From NCBI RefSeq assembly GCF_000719555.1, contig NZ_JOGX01000036.1:1-63482 (forward strand): a stretch of DNA of 63,482 nt, in the 5' to 3' direction. The stretch is from Streptomyces sp. NRRL F-5727 (GTDB lineage Bacteria; Actinomycetota; Actinomycetes; Streptomycetales; Streptomycetaceae). A model generated the notes under the pieces. It was given only the letters and a program-made list of their open reading frames with translations. It ran no database searches and had not been told where the DNA came from. Made by a program: the position numbers and the translations under genes. Shown piece by piece: positions 33,195-41,755 of this stretch (its first letter is position 1; each line of letters starts with the position of its first letter).

Positions 33195-34079
33195 ATGGAG
33201 ATAGGCATCGCACTGCCCCAGTACGGCACCCACGCCCGCGCCGACCGCATCGCGGACTTCGCGCGGGACGCCGAGGAGGCCGGCTTCGACTCGTTCTGGG
33301 TCGGCGACCGCGTCCTGACCCCGGTGGACCCCGGCGACCTCTATCCGGGCCACACGCCGGAGAACCCGTACCCCCACCAGTACAAGACCTTCCTCGACCC
33401 GCTGACGGTGCTCACCGTCGCCGCCGGCGCGACCACCCGCGCCCGGCTCGGCACGAGCACCCTCAACGGCCCCTGGTACCCGCCGGCGCTGCTCGCCCGC
33501 TCCCTCACCTCCCTCGACCAGGTCAGCGGCGGACGCCTCGACGTCGGCCTGGGGCTGGGCTGGCTGCGTGACGAGTACACCGCCGTCGGCGCCGACTTCG
33601 GCCGGCGCGGTGCCCTCCTCGACGAACTGCTCGACGTCCTCCACGCCGTCTGGACCCGGGAGGAGTTCGGCCACCAGGGGCCCCGCTGGACGATCCCCGC
33701 CGCGTACGTCGGCCTCCGCCCGGTCCAGCCGGCCGGACCGCCCGTCCTCCTCGGCGGCTTCAGCCCGGCCGCCCTGCGCCGGGTCGGCCGCCGGGCCGCC
33801 GGCTGGGCCGGCGCCGTCCTGCCGCCCGGCGCGGCCGAGGGCCTGTGGGACGTGGCGCGGCGCGCCGCCGACGAGGCCGGCCGCGACCCCGAGGCGCTGC
33901 GCCGGCGGATCCGCTGCAACCCGGCCCCCGGCGCCACGGCGGACGGGATCGCGGCGGTCCTGGAAGGGGTGCGCGACACCGGCGCCGACGGCTGCTTCGT
34001 CGACCTCCAGCAGTCGGTCGACTCGCCGGACGAGGCCCTGGAGCTCGGCGCGAAGGTCCTGCGCCTGCTGCGCGGCTGA
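33195..34079 (+). CDS. LLM-class F420-dependent oxidoreductase
   Basis: A 294-residue luciferase-like monooxygenase-fold protein. MEIGIALPQYG opens the TIM barrel; GFDSFWVGDRVL, LTVAAGATTRARLGTSTL, LDQVSGGRLDVGLGLGW and PVLLGGFSPAALRRVGR are typical of the F420-binding branch. The short length fits the TIGR03619-like group. The ATG at 33195 is chosen because it gives the family opening. The substrate is unknown; F420 use is inferred from the family. A bidirectional terminator separates it from the convergent gluconate permease. Confidence 0.88.
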   Translation: MEIGIALPQYGTHARADRIADFARDAEEAGFDSFWVGDRVLTPVDPGDLYPGHTPENPYPHQYKTFLDPLTVLTVAAGATTRARLGTSTLNGPWYPPALLARSLTSLDQVSGGRLDVGLGLGWLRDEYTAVGADFGRRGALLDELLDVLHAVWTREEFGHQGPRWTIPAAYVGLRPVQPAGPPVLLGGFSPAALRRVGRRAAGWAGAVLPPGAAEGLWDVARRAADEAGRDPEALRRRIRCNPAPGATADGIAAVLEGVRDTGADGCFVDLQQSVDSPDEALELGAKVLRLLRG

Positions 34080-34089
34080 GCACGCCGAA

Positions 34090-34123
34090 GGGCCCCGGAC
34101 CTCCACGCGGAGATCCGGGGCCC
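34090..34123. terminator. Bidirectional terminator between LLM gene and gntP
   Basis: GGGCCCCGGA at 34090-34099 and TCCGGGGCCC at 34114-34123 are perfect complements around a 14-base loop. It starts 11 bases after one stop and ends 18 bases before the other, in a convergent intergenic gap. Confidence 0.85.
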
Positions 34124-34140
34124 TCGGCTCACCGCCGGCG

Positions 34141-35538
34141 CTACAACACCAGCGACAGCAGCAGCACGAACACCAGGCCCACCACCGAGATGATGGTCTC
34201 CATCACCGACCAGGTCTTGATCGTCTGGCCGACGTTCAGGCCGAAGTACTCCTTCACCAGCCAGAAACCGGCGTCGTTGACGTGGCTGAAGAAGAGCGAA
34301 CCGGCACCGATCGCCAGCACCAGGAGCGCCGTCTCACCGGTGGACATGCCCGCGGCGAGCGGGGCCACCAGGCCGGCCGCCGAGATCGTCGCGACCGTGG
34401 CGGAGCCCGTCGCGAGCCGGATCGCGACCGCGATCAGCCAGGCGAGGAGCAGGGCCGGGATCGACCAGTCCCTGGAGAAGTCCAGGATCATCTGGCCGAC
34501 GCCGATGTCGATCAGCGTCTGCTTGAAGCCGCCGCCGGCGCCGACGATCAGCAGCACGCCCGCGATCGGGGCGAGGGACCTGTCGACCGTCGAGGACAGC
34601 CGCTCCTTGGTGAAGCCGGCCGCCCGGCCCAGCGTGAACATGCCGACTATGACGGCGGCGAGGAGGGCGATCAGCGGCGAGCCGATGACGTCGGTGACCT
34701 TCTGCACGGAGTTCTCGGGGTCGTCGACCACGATGTCGACGAGCGCCTTCACCAGCATCAGGACCACCGGCAGCATCACCGTGGCGACCGTGACGCCGAA
34801 GCCCGGGCGCTTCTCCAGGTCCTCGGAGGGGCGGGTCGGGATCATGTGCTCGGGCGGCGGGACGTCCACCCAGCGGGCCGCGTACTTCGAGAAGACCGGA
34901 CCCGCGATGATCACGGTCGGGATCGCGACGACCAGGCCGAGGGCGAGGGTGACGCCCAGATTCGCGCCGACCGCGTCGATCGCGACGAGCGGTCCGGGGT
35001 GCGGCGGGATGAGCCCGTGCATCACCGACAGGCCGGCCAGCGCCGGGATGCCGATCCGCATCAGGGAGTAGTTGCCGCGCTTGGCGACCATCAGCACCAC
35101 CGGGATCAGCAGCACGATGCCGACCTCGAAGAAGAGCGGCAGGCCGATCACCGAGGCGATCAGGACCATCGCCCACGGCATGGACCGCCTGCTCGCCTTC
35201 GCGAGGATCGTGTCGACGATCTGGTCGGCGCCGCCCGAGTCGGCGAGCAGCTTGCCGAGGATGGCGCCGAGCGCGATGAGCACGCCCACGCCGGCCACGG
35301 TGTTGCCGAGCCCGGTGCTGAACGACTTGACGGTGTCCGCGAGCGGCGCACCGGCGAACACGCCGAGCGCGAGCGACCCGATGGTCAGCGCGAGGAACGC
35401 GTGCAGCTTGAACTTGGTGATGAGCAGGACGATGACGGCGATGCCGGCGAGAACGGCGATGCCCAGCTGGGCGTTGCCGGCCGAGGTGATCGGTTCGACG
35501 GCGTCCGCTGCCAGGGTCTCGACGCTGAGACTGGTCAC
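34141..35538 (-). CDS. gntP: Gluconate:H+ symporter (GntP family)
   Basis: A 465-residue permease with about twelve transmembrane segments. Family motifs include LIALGAILGKLLADSGGADQIVD, IGLPLFFEVGIVLLIPV, HGLIPPHPGPLVAID, GAGGGFKQTLIDIGVG and GSATVATISAAGLV. GntP proteins import gluconate and related sugar acids with protons. It is the second gene of a two-gene operon with gluconokinase (23 bases apart), under the GntR operators at 36168-36212. The length is normal and the key regions intact. Confidence 0.95.
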   Translation of the reverse strand: MTSLSVETLAADAVEPITSAGNAQLGIAVLAGIAVIVLLITKFKLHAFLALTIGSLALGVFAGAPLADTVKSFSTGLGNTVAGVGVLIALGAILGKLLADSGGADQIVDTILAKASRRSMPWAMVLIASVIGLPLFFEVGIVLLIPVVLMVAKRGNYSLMRIGIPALAGLSVMHGLIPPHPGPLVAIDAVGANLGVTLALGLVVAIPTVIIAGPVFSKYAARWVDVPPPEHMIPTRPSEDLEKRPGFGVTVATVMLPVVLMLVKALVDIVVDDPENSVQKVTDVIGSPLIALLAAVIVGMFTLGRAAGFTKERLSSTVDRSLAPIAGVLLIVGAGGGFKQTLIDIGVGQMILDFSRDWSIPALLLAWLIAVAIRLATGSATVATISAAGLVAPLAAGMSTGETALLVLAIGAGSLFFSHVNDAGFWLVKEYFGLNVGQTIKTWSVMETIISVVGLVFVLLLSLVL

Positions 35539-35561
35539 GGGGGGTCCTCAGGGGGTCAGGG

Positions 35562-36089
35562 TCAGGGGGCGAGCCGGCGCAGCGCGGCGACGGCGCGGGC
35601 GGTGATCTCCGCGGGGGTGCCGGAGACGTCGACGGCGACGCCGGCCTCGTCGTCCTGCAGCGGCTGCAGGGCGGCGAACTGGGAGTCGAGGAGCGCCGTC
35701 GGCATGAAGTGGCCCGTGCGCGCGGCCATCCGGCCCCCGATCAGCTCCCGGTCGCCGGTCAGATGGAGGAAGACGACCCCGGGGGCGGCCGCACGCAGCC
35801 GGTCCCGGTAGATCCGCTTCAGCGCGGAGCTGCTCACCACACCGCCTCGCCCGGCCCGGTCGTGGGCCCAGGCGCCGATGGCGTCGAGCCAGGGCTCCCG
35901 GTCGGCGTCGTCGAGCGGGACGCCGGCCGACATCTTGGCCACGTTCGCCGCCGGGTGGAAGTCGTCGCCCTCCGCGTAGGGGAGGTCCAGCGCCTCGGCG
36001 ACCAGCGGGCCGATCGTGGTCTTGCCGGTCCCGGCGACGCCCATGACGACGACGACCGGCCGCGTCCCGGGCTGGGGGGTGGTGCTCAT
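35562..36089 (-). CDS. gntK: Gluconokinase
   Basis: A 175-residue P-loop kinase of the GntK/ThrB type that converts gluconate to 6-phosphogluconate, feeding the pentose phosphate pathway. Walker A GVAGTGKTT lies near residue 17, YAEGDDFHPAANVAKM is the substrate loop, CSALKRIYRD-equivalent SSSALKRIYRD and VFLHLTGDRELI follow. The ATG at 36089 is chosen from the family opening MSTTPQPGTRPVVVVMG. It is first in the gntK-gntP operon, divergent from gntR, with two GntR sites in the shared promoter. Confidence 0.95.
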   Translation of the reverse strand: MSTTPQPGTRPVVVVMGVAGTGKTTIGPLVAEALDLPYAEGDDFHPAANVAKMSAGVPLDDADREPWLDAIGAWAHDRAGRGGVVSSSALKRIYRDRLRAAAPGVVFLHLTGDRELIGGRMAARTGHFMPTALLDSQFAALQPLQDDEAGVAVDVSGTPAEITARAVAALRRLAP

Positions 36090-36167
36090 GGTGGTGCCTC
36101 GCTGTCTTCTTCGACATCGGTGCCGTCTTCCGCGACATCGATCCGTCGCGCTGTCATGAAACCCATT

Positions 36168-36212
36168 GAGTACGACGTATTCAAGAGCCTGTGACATAAA
36201 AGTCGTACTTTT
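36168..36212. promoter_or_regulatory. Two GntR operators in the divergent gntK/gntR promoter
   Basis: The imperfect palindrome GAGTACGACGTATTC (36168-36182) and the perfect one AAAAGT-CGT-ACTTTT (36198-36212) are centred 30 bases apart, about three helical turns. They share the core AGTACGAC/GTCGTACT. The first is closer to gntK, the second 47 bases before gntR, so GntR probably represses both directions until gluconate or a derivative is present. Confidence 0.8.
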
Positions 36213-36258
36213 CATTCCCGAGGTGATCACCGGACGGCGCCCGCATAGGCTGAGCACC

Positions 36259-36960
36259 ATGACGACATCGGCCCAGGGGCTCCACTCGCACGTGCTCGCC
36301 ACCCTGGGCCTGGCCATCACCGCGGGGGAGTACCCGCCCGGCACGGTGCTGCGCACCGACGAACTCGCCCAGGGCTTCGACGTCTCCCGCACCGTCGTCC
36401 GCGAGGTCGTCCGCGTCCTGGAGTCGATGCACCTGGTGGAGTCCCGCCGCCGGGTCGGCGTCACGGTGCTGCCCACCGAGAGCTGGAACGTGTACGACCC
36501 CCAGGTCATCCGCTGGCGGCTGGCCGGCGCCGACCGCCCCCGCCAGCTCCGCTCCCTCACCGTGCTGCGCTCCGCCGTCGAGCCCGTCGCGGCCGGCCTC
36601 GCCGCCCTCAACGCCACCCCGGCGCAGTGCCGCCGGCTCACCGAGGAGGCCCTCGGCATGGTCGCCACCTCGCGCGGCCGGCAGCTGGAGGCGTACCTCG
36701 TCCACGACATCGCCTTCCACCGGGTGGTCCTCGACGCCTCCGGGAACGAGATGTTCGCCCGCCTCGGCGACGTCGTCGCCGAGGTCCTCGCCGGCCGCAC
36801 CCACCACCACGTGATGTTCGAGGACCCCGACCCGGCCGCCGTCACCCTCCACGTCCAGGTCGCCGAGGCCGTACGCGAGCGGGACGCGGCCCGCGCGGAG
36901 GCGCTGACCCGGGAGATCGCCGTCGGCGCGCTCAGGGAACTGGACGTCCTGGCTCCGTAG
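36259..36960 (+). CDS. gntR: GntR-family regulator of gluconate use (FadR subfamily)
   Basis: A 233-residue protein: N-terminal winged helix (LGLAITAGEYPPGTVLRTDELAQG, VSRTVVREVVRVLESMHLV) and an all-helical FCD-type C-terminal domain with potential metal-ligand residues in VHDIAFHRVVLDASGN and THHHVMFEDPD. It is divergent from gntK-gntP with two operators between, matching the arrangement of the known Streptomyces gluconate locus, where the regulator represses and gluconate or gluconate-6-phosphate derepresses. The ATG at 36259 gives the normal length. Confidence 0.93.
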   Translation: MTTSAQGLHSHVLATLGLAITAGEYPPGTVLRTDELAQGFDVSRTVVREVVRVLESMHLVESRRRVGVTVLPTESWNVYDPQVIRWRLAGADRPRQLRSLTVLRSAVEPVAAGLAALNATPAQCRRLTEEALGMVATSRGRQLEAYLVHDIAFHRVVLDASGNEMFARLGDVVAEVLAGRTHHHVMFEDPDPAAVTLHVQVAEAVRERDAARAEALTREIAVGALRELDVLAP

Positions 36961-37012
36961 CGTCTGGTTAACCCGCCCGTAACCTCTGAACTAGCTCAAA
37001 TCCGGGCGTTCA

Positions 37013-37026
37013 GTGACAGCGGTCAC
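37013..37026. promoter_or_regulatory. Palindrome upstream of the amino-acid permease
   Basis: GTGAC-AGCG-GTCAC, a perfect inverted repeat 115 bases before the permease start. The 180-base leader also holds GTTAAC and GTAACC 8 bases apart, but the spacing does not complete a GlnR box. Confidence 0.35.
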
Positions 37027-37140
37027 AGTCAGCGAGCGGGTGTAGCCGTGAGGATGTGCGCTGGCCATGCCAGGGAGACCCCCACGAGGGCACGGCCGGG
37101 TACCGCACAGACCCTCCCCCTCACGAAGGCGAACAACTCC

Positions 37141-38598
37141 ATGACTGACCGCGTCACCGCGGCCGAGCCGCTGTCCGCCGCACCGGCGAACACGGCCGCC
37201 CCCGCCCATGTCGACGCCGGCGACGCCGGATACCGCAAGGACCTCAAGTCCCGGCACATCAACATGATCGCCATCGGTGGCGCCATCGGCACGGGGCTCT
37301 TCCTCGGCGCCGGCGGCCGGATGGCCAGCGCCGGCCCCTCGCTCTTCATCGCGTACGCGGTCTGCGGCGTCTTCGCCTTCTTCGTGGTCCGCGCCCTCGG
37401 CGAGCTGGTGCTCTACCGCCCGTCCTCCGGCGCCTTCGTCTCCTACGCCCGCGAGTTCATGGGCGAGAAGGGCGCCTACACGGCCGGCTGGCTCTACTTC
37501 CTCAACTGGTCGACCACCGCCGTCGCCGACATCACCGCCGCGGCCACCTACGCCCACTTCTGGTCGATGTTCAGCGACATCCCGCAGTGGGTTCTCGCCC
37601 TGATCGCCCTCGCGGTCGTCCTCGCCGCCAACCTCATCTCGGTGAAGTACTTCGGCGAGATGGAGTTCTGGTTCGCGATCGTCAAGGTCGCCGCGCTCGT
37701 CGCCTTCATGCTCGTCGGCATCTTCCTCGTCGTGACCTCGCACGACGTCGGCGGCTCCACCCCGGGCCTGGCCAACATCACCGACAACGGCGGCATCTTC
37801 CCCAACGGCATGATGCCGATGCTCCTGCTCATCCAGGGCGTCGTCTTCGCCTACGCCTCCGTCGAGCTCTGCGGCGTCGCCGCCGGCGAGACCGAGAACC
37901 CCGAGAAGATCATGCCGAAGGCGATCAACTCGATCATGTGGCGCGTCGGCCTCTTCTACGTCGGCTCCGTCGTCCTGCTCGCGCTGATCCTCCCGTACAC
38001 CGCCTACTCGGGCGACCAGAGCCCCTTCGTCACCGTCTTCGACAAGCTGGGCATTCCCGGCGCCGCCGGCGTGATGAACCTCGTCGTCCTCACCGCCGCC
38101 CTCTCCAGCCTCAACTCCGGCCTGTACTCGACCGGCCGCATCCTGCGCTCCATGTCGCTGGCCGGCTCCGCGCCGAAGTTCACCGGCGTCATGAACAAGG
38201 GCGGCGTGCCCTACGGCGGCATCCTGCTCACCGCGGGCTTCGGCGTCGTCGGCGTGCTCCTCAACGCCAAGATGCCCGAGGACGCCTTCGAGCTGGTCCT
38301 CAACTTCGCCTCCATCGGCATCATCGGCACCTGGGCCATGATCATGGTCTGCTCGCTGCTCTTCGTCCGCCGCGCCGAGCAGGGCAAGCTCAGCCGCCCC
38401 GCCTACCGGCTGCCCTGGGCCCCGTACACCCAGATCGTGACCCTGGTCTTCCTCGGCTCCGTCCTCGTCCTCATGTGGATGGACGGCGGCATCGGCCGCA
38501 CCACCGTGAACTGCCTGCCGCTGATCGGCGCGGCCCTCGTCGGCGGCTGGTTCCTGGTCCGCCGCCGGGTCCGCGAGACCTCCGGCAAGCAGGACTGA
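37141..38598 (+). CDS. Amino-acid permease of the AAT family (L-asparagine permease-like)
   Basis: A 485-residue transporter with twelve transmembrane segments. LKSRHINMIAIGGAIGTGLFLGAGG is the family signature of amino-acid/proton symporters; ELVLYRPSSGAFVSYAREFMGEK, FAYASVELCGVAAGETENPEK and SSLNSGLYSTGRIL are all canonical. It is closest in character to AnsP/GabP-type permeases, with asparagine the most likely substrate, by family resemblance. The ATG at 37141 follows GAAGGCGAAC; the polar N-terminal 40 residues are cytoplasmic. It stands alone and ends in a strong terminator. Confidence 0.9.
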   Translation: MTDRVTAAEPLSAAPANTAAPAHVDAGDAGYRKDLKSRHINMIAIGGAIGTGLFLGAGGRMASAGPSLFIAYAVCGVFAFFVVRALGELVLYRPSSGAFVSYAREFMGEKGAYTAGWLYFLNWSTTAVADITAAATYAHFWSMFSDIPQWVLALIALAVVLAANLISVKYFGEMEFWFAIVKVAALVAFMLVGIFLVVTSHDVGGSTPGLANITDNGGIFPNGMMPMLLLIQGVVFAYASVELCGVAAGETENPEKIMPKAINSIMWRVGLFYVGSVVLLALILPYTAYSGDQSPFVTVFDKLGIPGAAGVMNLVVLTAALSSLNSGLYSTGRILRSMSLAGSAPKFTGVMNKGGVPYGGILLTAGFGVVGVLLNAKMPEDAFELVLNFASIGIIGTWAMIMVCSLLFVRRAEQGKLSRPAYRLPWAPYTQIVTLVFLGSVLVLMWMDGGIGRTTVNCLPLIGAALVGGWFLVRRRVRETSGKQD

Positions 38599-38628
38599 CA
38601 CCCCTCGACTCCCCCCACGGGAGCGGTG

Positions 38629-38657
38629 GACCCCCGCAGGCACGGCCTGCGGGGGTC
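38629..38657 (+). terminator. Strong intrinsic terminator after the permease
   Basis: A 13-bp perfect stem (38629-38641 and 38645-38657, starting GACCCCCGCAGGC) with loop ACG, followed by TCGCCTTTTATC. One of the few terminators here with a T-run. Confidence 0.88.
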
Positions 38658-38727
38658 TCGCCTTTTATCAGGAGATAGTGGTACGCAGGAGGCTTACAAG
38701 ATCCTCTCGGCCGAAGGGAAGTCAGCG

Positions 38728-39813
38728 ATGCCACAGCACGTGCGGGGGGTCATCGCCCCCGGTCGGAACGAGCCGGTGCGGATCGAGACGATCGTCGTCC
38801 CCGATCCGGGCCCCGGCGAGGCCGTCGTCCAGGTCCAGGCGTGCGGCGTCTGCCACACCGACCTCCACTACAAGCAGGGCGGGATCAACGACGACTTCCC
38901 CTTCCTGCTCGGCCACGAGGCCGCCGGCGTCGTCGAGTCGGTCGGCGAGGGCGTCACCGACGTCGCCCCCGGCGACTACGTGATCCTCAACTGGCGGGCC
39001 GTCTGCGGCCAGTGCCGCGCCTGCCGCCGCGGCCGCCCCTGGTACTGCTTCGACACCCACAACGCCGAGCAGAAGATGACCCTGCTCGACGGCACGGAGC
39101 TCTCCCCGGCCCTCGGCATCGGCGCCTTCGCCGAGAAGACCCTCGTCGCCGCCGGCCAGTGCACCAAGGTCGACCCGGCCGTCGCCCCCGAGATCGCCGG
39201 CCTCCTCGGCTGCGGCGTGATGGCCGGCATCGGCGCCGCGATCAACACCGGGAACGTCACCCGCGGCGACACCGTCGCCGTCATCGGCTGCGGAGGCGTC
39301 GGCGACGCCGCCGTCGTCGGCGCCCGCCTCGCCGGCGCCGCGAAGATCATCGCCGTCGACATCGACGAGCGGAAACTGGCCAAGGCGAAGGAGATGGGCG
39401 CCACCCACACCGTCGACTCCCGCACCGCCGACCCCGTCGAGGCGATCCGCGAACTCACCGGCGGCTTCGGCGCCGACGTCGTCATCGAGGCCGTCGGCCG
39501 ACCGGAGACGTACCGGCAGGCGTTCTACGCCCGCGACCTGGCCGGCACCGTCGTCCTCGTCGGCGTCCCCACCCCCGAGATGAAGCTCGAACTGCCCCTC
39601 CTCGACGTCTTCGGCCGCGGCGGCTCCCTCAAGTCCTCCTGGTACGGCGACTGCCTGCCGTCCCGCGACTTCCCCATGCTCATCGACCTGCACCGGCAGG
39701 GCCGCATCGACCTCGGCGCCTTCGTCACCGAGACCATCGCCCTCGACGAGGTCGAGAAGGCGTTCGCCCGCATGCACGAGGGCGACGTCCTCCGCTCGGT
39801 GGTGGTGCTGTGA
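38728..39813 (+). CDS. mscR: S-(hydroxymethyl)mycothiol dehydrogenase (mycothiol-dependent formaldehyde dehydrogenase)
   Basis: A 361-residue zinc MDR enzyme that oxidises the spontaneous formaldehyde-mycothiol adduct to S-formylmycothiol with NAD+, and can reduce S-nitrosomycothiol. Catalytic zinc ligands lie in GVCHTDLHY (Cys42) and LLGHEAAG (His63); the structural zinc site is Cys93, Cys96, Cys99, Cys107 ([15 protein letters not shown]). [19 protein letters not shown] and [20 protein letters not shown] are typical of class III-like enzymes. The assignment to the mycothiol form rests on overall similarity and on the directly overlapping MBL-fold gene, as in mycobacteria. The ATG at 38728 gives the standard opening. 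Confidence 0.92.
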   Translation: MPQHVRGVIAPGRNEPVRIETIVVPDPGPGEAVVQVQACGVCHTDLHYKQGGINDDFPFLLGHEAAGVVESVGEGVTDVAPGDYVILNWRAVCGQCRACRRGRPWYCFDTHNAEQKMTLLDGTELSPALGIGAFAEKTLVAAGQCTKVDPAVAPEIAGLLGCGVMAGIGAAINTGNVTRGDTVAVIGCGGVGDAAVVGARLAGAAKIIAVDIDERKLAKAKEMGATHTVDSRTADPVEAIRELTGGFGADVVIEAVGRPETYRQAFYARDLAGTVVLVGVPTPEMKLELPLLDVFGRGGSLKSSWYGDCLPSRDFPMLIDLHRQGRIDLGAFVTETIALDEVEKAFARMHEGDVLRSVVVL

Positions 39814-40442
39814 TGACCGCCCGCGTCGACCACCTGGTCACCTCCGGCACCTTCAGCCTCGACGGCGGCACCTGGGACGTCGACAACAACGTCTGGATCG
39901 TCGGCGACGACGACGAGGCGATCGTCATCGACGCCGCCCACGACGCCGGCGCCGTCCTCGCCGCCCTCGACGGCCGCACCCTGCGCGCCATCGTCTGCAC
40001 CCACGCCCACGACGACCACGTCGGCGCCGCCCCCGCGCTCGCCGCCGCCACCGGCGCCCGCATCCTGCTCCACCCCGCCGACCAGCCGCTGTGGAAGCTC
40101 ACCCACCCCGACCACGCCCCCGACGGCGAACTCGCCGACGGCCAGGTCCTCACCATCGCCGGCACCGACCTGAAGGTCCTCCACACCCCCGGCCACGCCC
40201 CCGGCGCCGTCTGCCTGTACGCCCCCGACCTGGGCACGGTCTTCACCGGCGACACCCTCTTCCAGGGCGGCCCCGGCGCCACCGGCCGGTCCTTCTCGGA
40301 CTTCCCCACGATCGTCGAGTCGATCCGCGGGAAGCTCCTCACCCTGCCGCCGGAGACGGTCGTCCGCACCGGCCACGGCGACTCCACCACCATCGGCGCC
40401 GAGGCCCCGCACCTGGAGGAGTGGATCACCCGGGGCCACTGA
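39813..40442 (+). CDS. MBL-fold hydrolase partner of mscR, putative S-formylmycothiol hydrolase
   Basis: A 209-residue metallo-beta-lactamase-fold protein with THAHDDHVG, HTPGHAPGAVC, FTGDTLFQGGPG and RTGHGDSTTIG supplying the two-metal site, close to glyoxalase II in layout. Its ATG overlaps the mscR stop (TGATG), so the two are made together. It probably hydrolyses the S-formylmycothiol thioester to formate and mycothiol, completing formaldehyde detoxification; this step is inferred. Its 3' end overlaps the convergent pseudouridine synthase by 17 bases. Confidence 0.9.
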   Translation: MTARVDHLVTSGTFSLDGGTWDVDNNVWIVGDDDEAIVIDAAHDAGAVLAALDGRTLRAIVCTHAHDDHVGAAPALAAATGARILLHPADQPLWKLTHPDHAPDGELADGQVLTIAGTDLKVLHTPGHAPGAVCLYAPDLGTVFTGDTLFQGGPGATGRSFSDFPTIVESIRGKLLTLPPETVVRTGHGDSTTIGAEAPHLEEWITRGH

Positions 40443-41352
40443 GCGAGAGCCGGCTCTCGAACCGCCTCTCCTCGCCCGTGACCGGGTCGGTGAACTCCAG
40501 CGACCGCGCCAGCAGCCGCAGCGGCCGCCGGTAGTCCTCCGGCCCGTCCTCACGCACCACCGGATAGAGCGGATCGTCCAGGATCGGCAGCCCCAGCGCG
40601 TTCATGTGCACCCGCAGCTGGTGCGTCTTCCCGGTCTCCGGCACCAGCCGGTACCGCCCGAGCCCGTCGCGGTGCGCCACCAGCTCGATCCGGCTCACCG
40701 CGTTCGGCTCGCCCGGCACCTCCCGCGCGGCGAGCACCCCCCGCTCCTTCTCGATCCGGCTTCGCACCGTCACCGGCAGCGCCACCCCCGGGTCGTACGG
40801 CGCCACCGCCTCGTACTCCTTGCGCACCCGCCGCTCCTTGAACAGCAGCTGGTACGCCCCCCGGTCCTCGGGCCGCACCACGAAGAGCACGAGACCCGCC
40901 GTCAGCCGGTCGAGCCGGTGCGCCGGCTGGAGCGCCGGCAGCCCGAGCCCGGCCCGCAGCCGCGCCACCGCCGTCTCCGTCACATGGCGCCCGCGCGGGG
41001 TCGTCGCCAGGAAGTGCGGCTTGTCCGCGACCAGGATCCGCTCGTCCCGGTGGACCACCCCGATCTCGAACGGCACCCGCTCCTCGGCCGCCAGGTCCCG
41101 GTGGAACCACAGCCACCGCCCCGGCTCGTACGGCTCCGAGGCCGCCGCCGCCCGCCCGTCCGCGCCGACGAACCGCCCCGCGTCCAGCATCGCGCCGACC
41201 CGCTCCGCGCCCACCGCCGCCCCGTACCGCCCGAGCAGGTACGCCCCGACGGTCGGCCAGGCGCCCTCGGGGTCCTCCGGCAGCCGGAGCCGTACCGGGT
41301 CGATCCCGTCCCGCTGCGGCAGCGGCGCGGCCGGCACCCTCTTCCTCCGCAC
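40426..41352 (-). CDS. RluA-family pseudouridine synthase
   Basis: A 308-residue protein. The catalytic motif PAHRLDRLTAGLVLF contains the essential Asp, preceded by EIGVVHRDERILVADKPHFL and followed by RRVRKEYEAV, SRIELVAHRDGLGRYRLVPETGKTHQLRVHM, all standard for RluA/RluC/D-type synthases that isomerise uridines in rRNA or tRNA. The N-terminal 80 residues are a short S4-like or unique region. The start is a GTG (41352) giving MRRKRVPAAPL. The exact RNA target cannot be told. It is downstream of tRNA-Leu but separated by a strong terminator. Confidence 0.92.
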   Translation of the reverse strand: MRRKRVPAAPLPQRDGIDPVRLRLPEDPEGAWPTVGAYLLGRYGAAVGAERVGAMLDAGRFVGADGRAAAASEPYEPGRWLWFHRDLAAEERVPFEIGVVHRDERILVADKPHFLATTPRGRHVTETAVARLRAGLGLPALQPAHRLDRLTAGLVLFVVRPEDRGAYQLLFKERRVRKEYEAVAPYDPGVALPVTVRSRIEKERGVLAAREVPGEPNAVSRIELVAHRDGLGRYRLVPETGKTHQLRVHMNALGLPILDDPLYPVVREDGPEDYRRPLRLLARSLEFTDPVTGEERRFESRLSLSGPG

Positions 41353-41387
41353 GGCTCCGCCTCACGTCCTCTGCATCCGGAACACGA

Positions 41388-41422
41388 GAAAGTCCCGGTC
41401 GAGAGACTCGACCGGGACTTTC
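41388..41422 (-). terminator. Terminator for tRNA-Leu
   Basis: A 16-bp perfect stem (41388-41403 and 41407-41422, the left arm starting GAAAGTCCCGGTCGAG) with loop AGA lies four bases beyond the encoded CCA of the tRNA on the minus strand, and its outer end is T-rich (CTTTC) for that strand. Confidence 0.9.
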
Positions 41423-41425
41423 CTC

Positions 41426-41513
41426 TGGTGTCCGAGGGGGGACTTGAACCCCCACGCCCGATAAAGGGCACTAGCACCTCAAGCTAGCGCGTCTGCCATT
41501 CCGCCACCCGGAC
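41426..41513 (-). tRNA. tRNA-Leu(GAG), CCA end encoded
   Basis: The minus strand folds as a long-variable-arm tRNA: acceptor GTCCGGG pairing with CTCGGAC, anticodon stem CTAGC/GCTAG with loop TTGAGGT, so the anticodon is GAG (reads CTC/CTT), a leucine-type variable arm, and T-loop GTTCAAG. The discriminator is A and CCA is encoded (41426-41428). No integrase or duplicated tRNA end is seen nearby, so there is no sign of an inserted element. Confidence 0.96.
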
Positions 41514-41755
41514 AGGGTGTGTGTCTCACGGCGCTGGGCCGTTCCGACGAGGAAAACCATAGCAAACATTCGGGGTGGCCGATCACCACCCCCTCACCCG
41601 CCCCAGCGGCCCCACCCGCCCCGCCGGACACGCCGTCTCGGCATGTGTCGGCGGTGTGTCGGCCGGTGGACGCCCTTGCGCCGCCGGGGCGGGGGCGCGG
41701 CAGGATGGAGGCGACCACCACCAGGCATGTGGGGCACGTCGTGGGAGGAAGCAGC

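Noticed and set aside
36968..36990. GlnR box before the amino-acid permease
   Set aside because: GTTAAC and GTAAC have the right look but the full a-b site spacing is not met.
41426..41513. tRNA-Leu as an attachment site for an integrative element
   Set aside because: No integrase, excisionase or duplicated tRNA 3' end is visible on either side.
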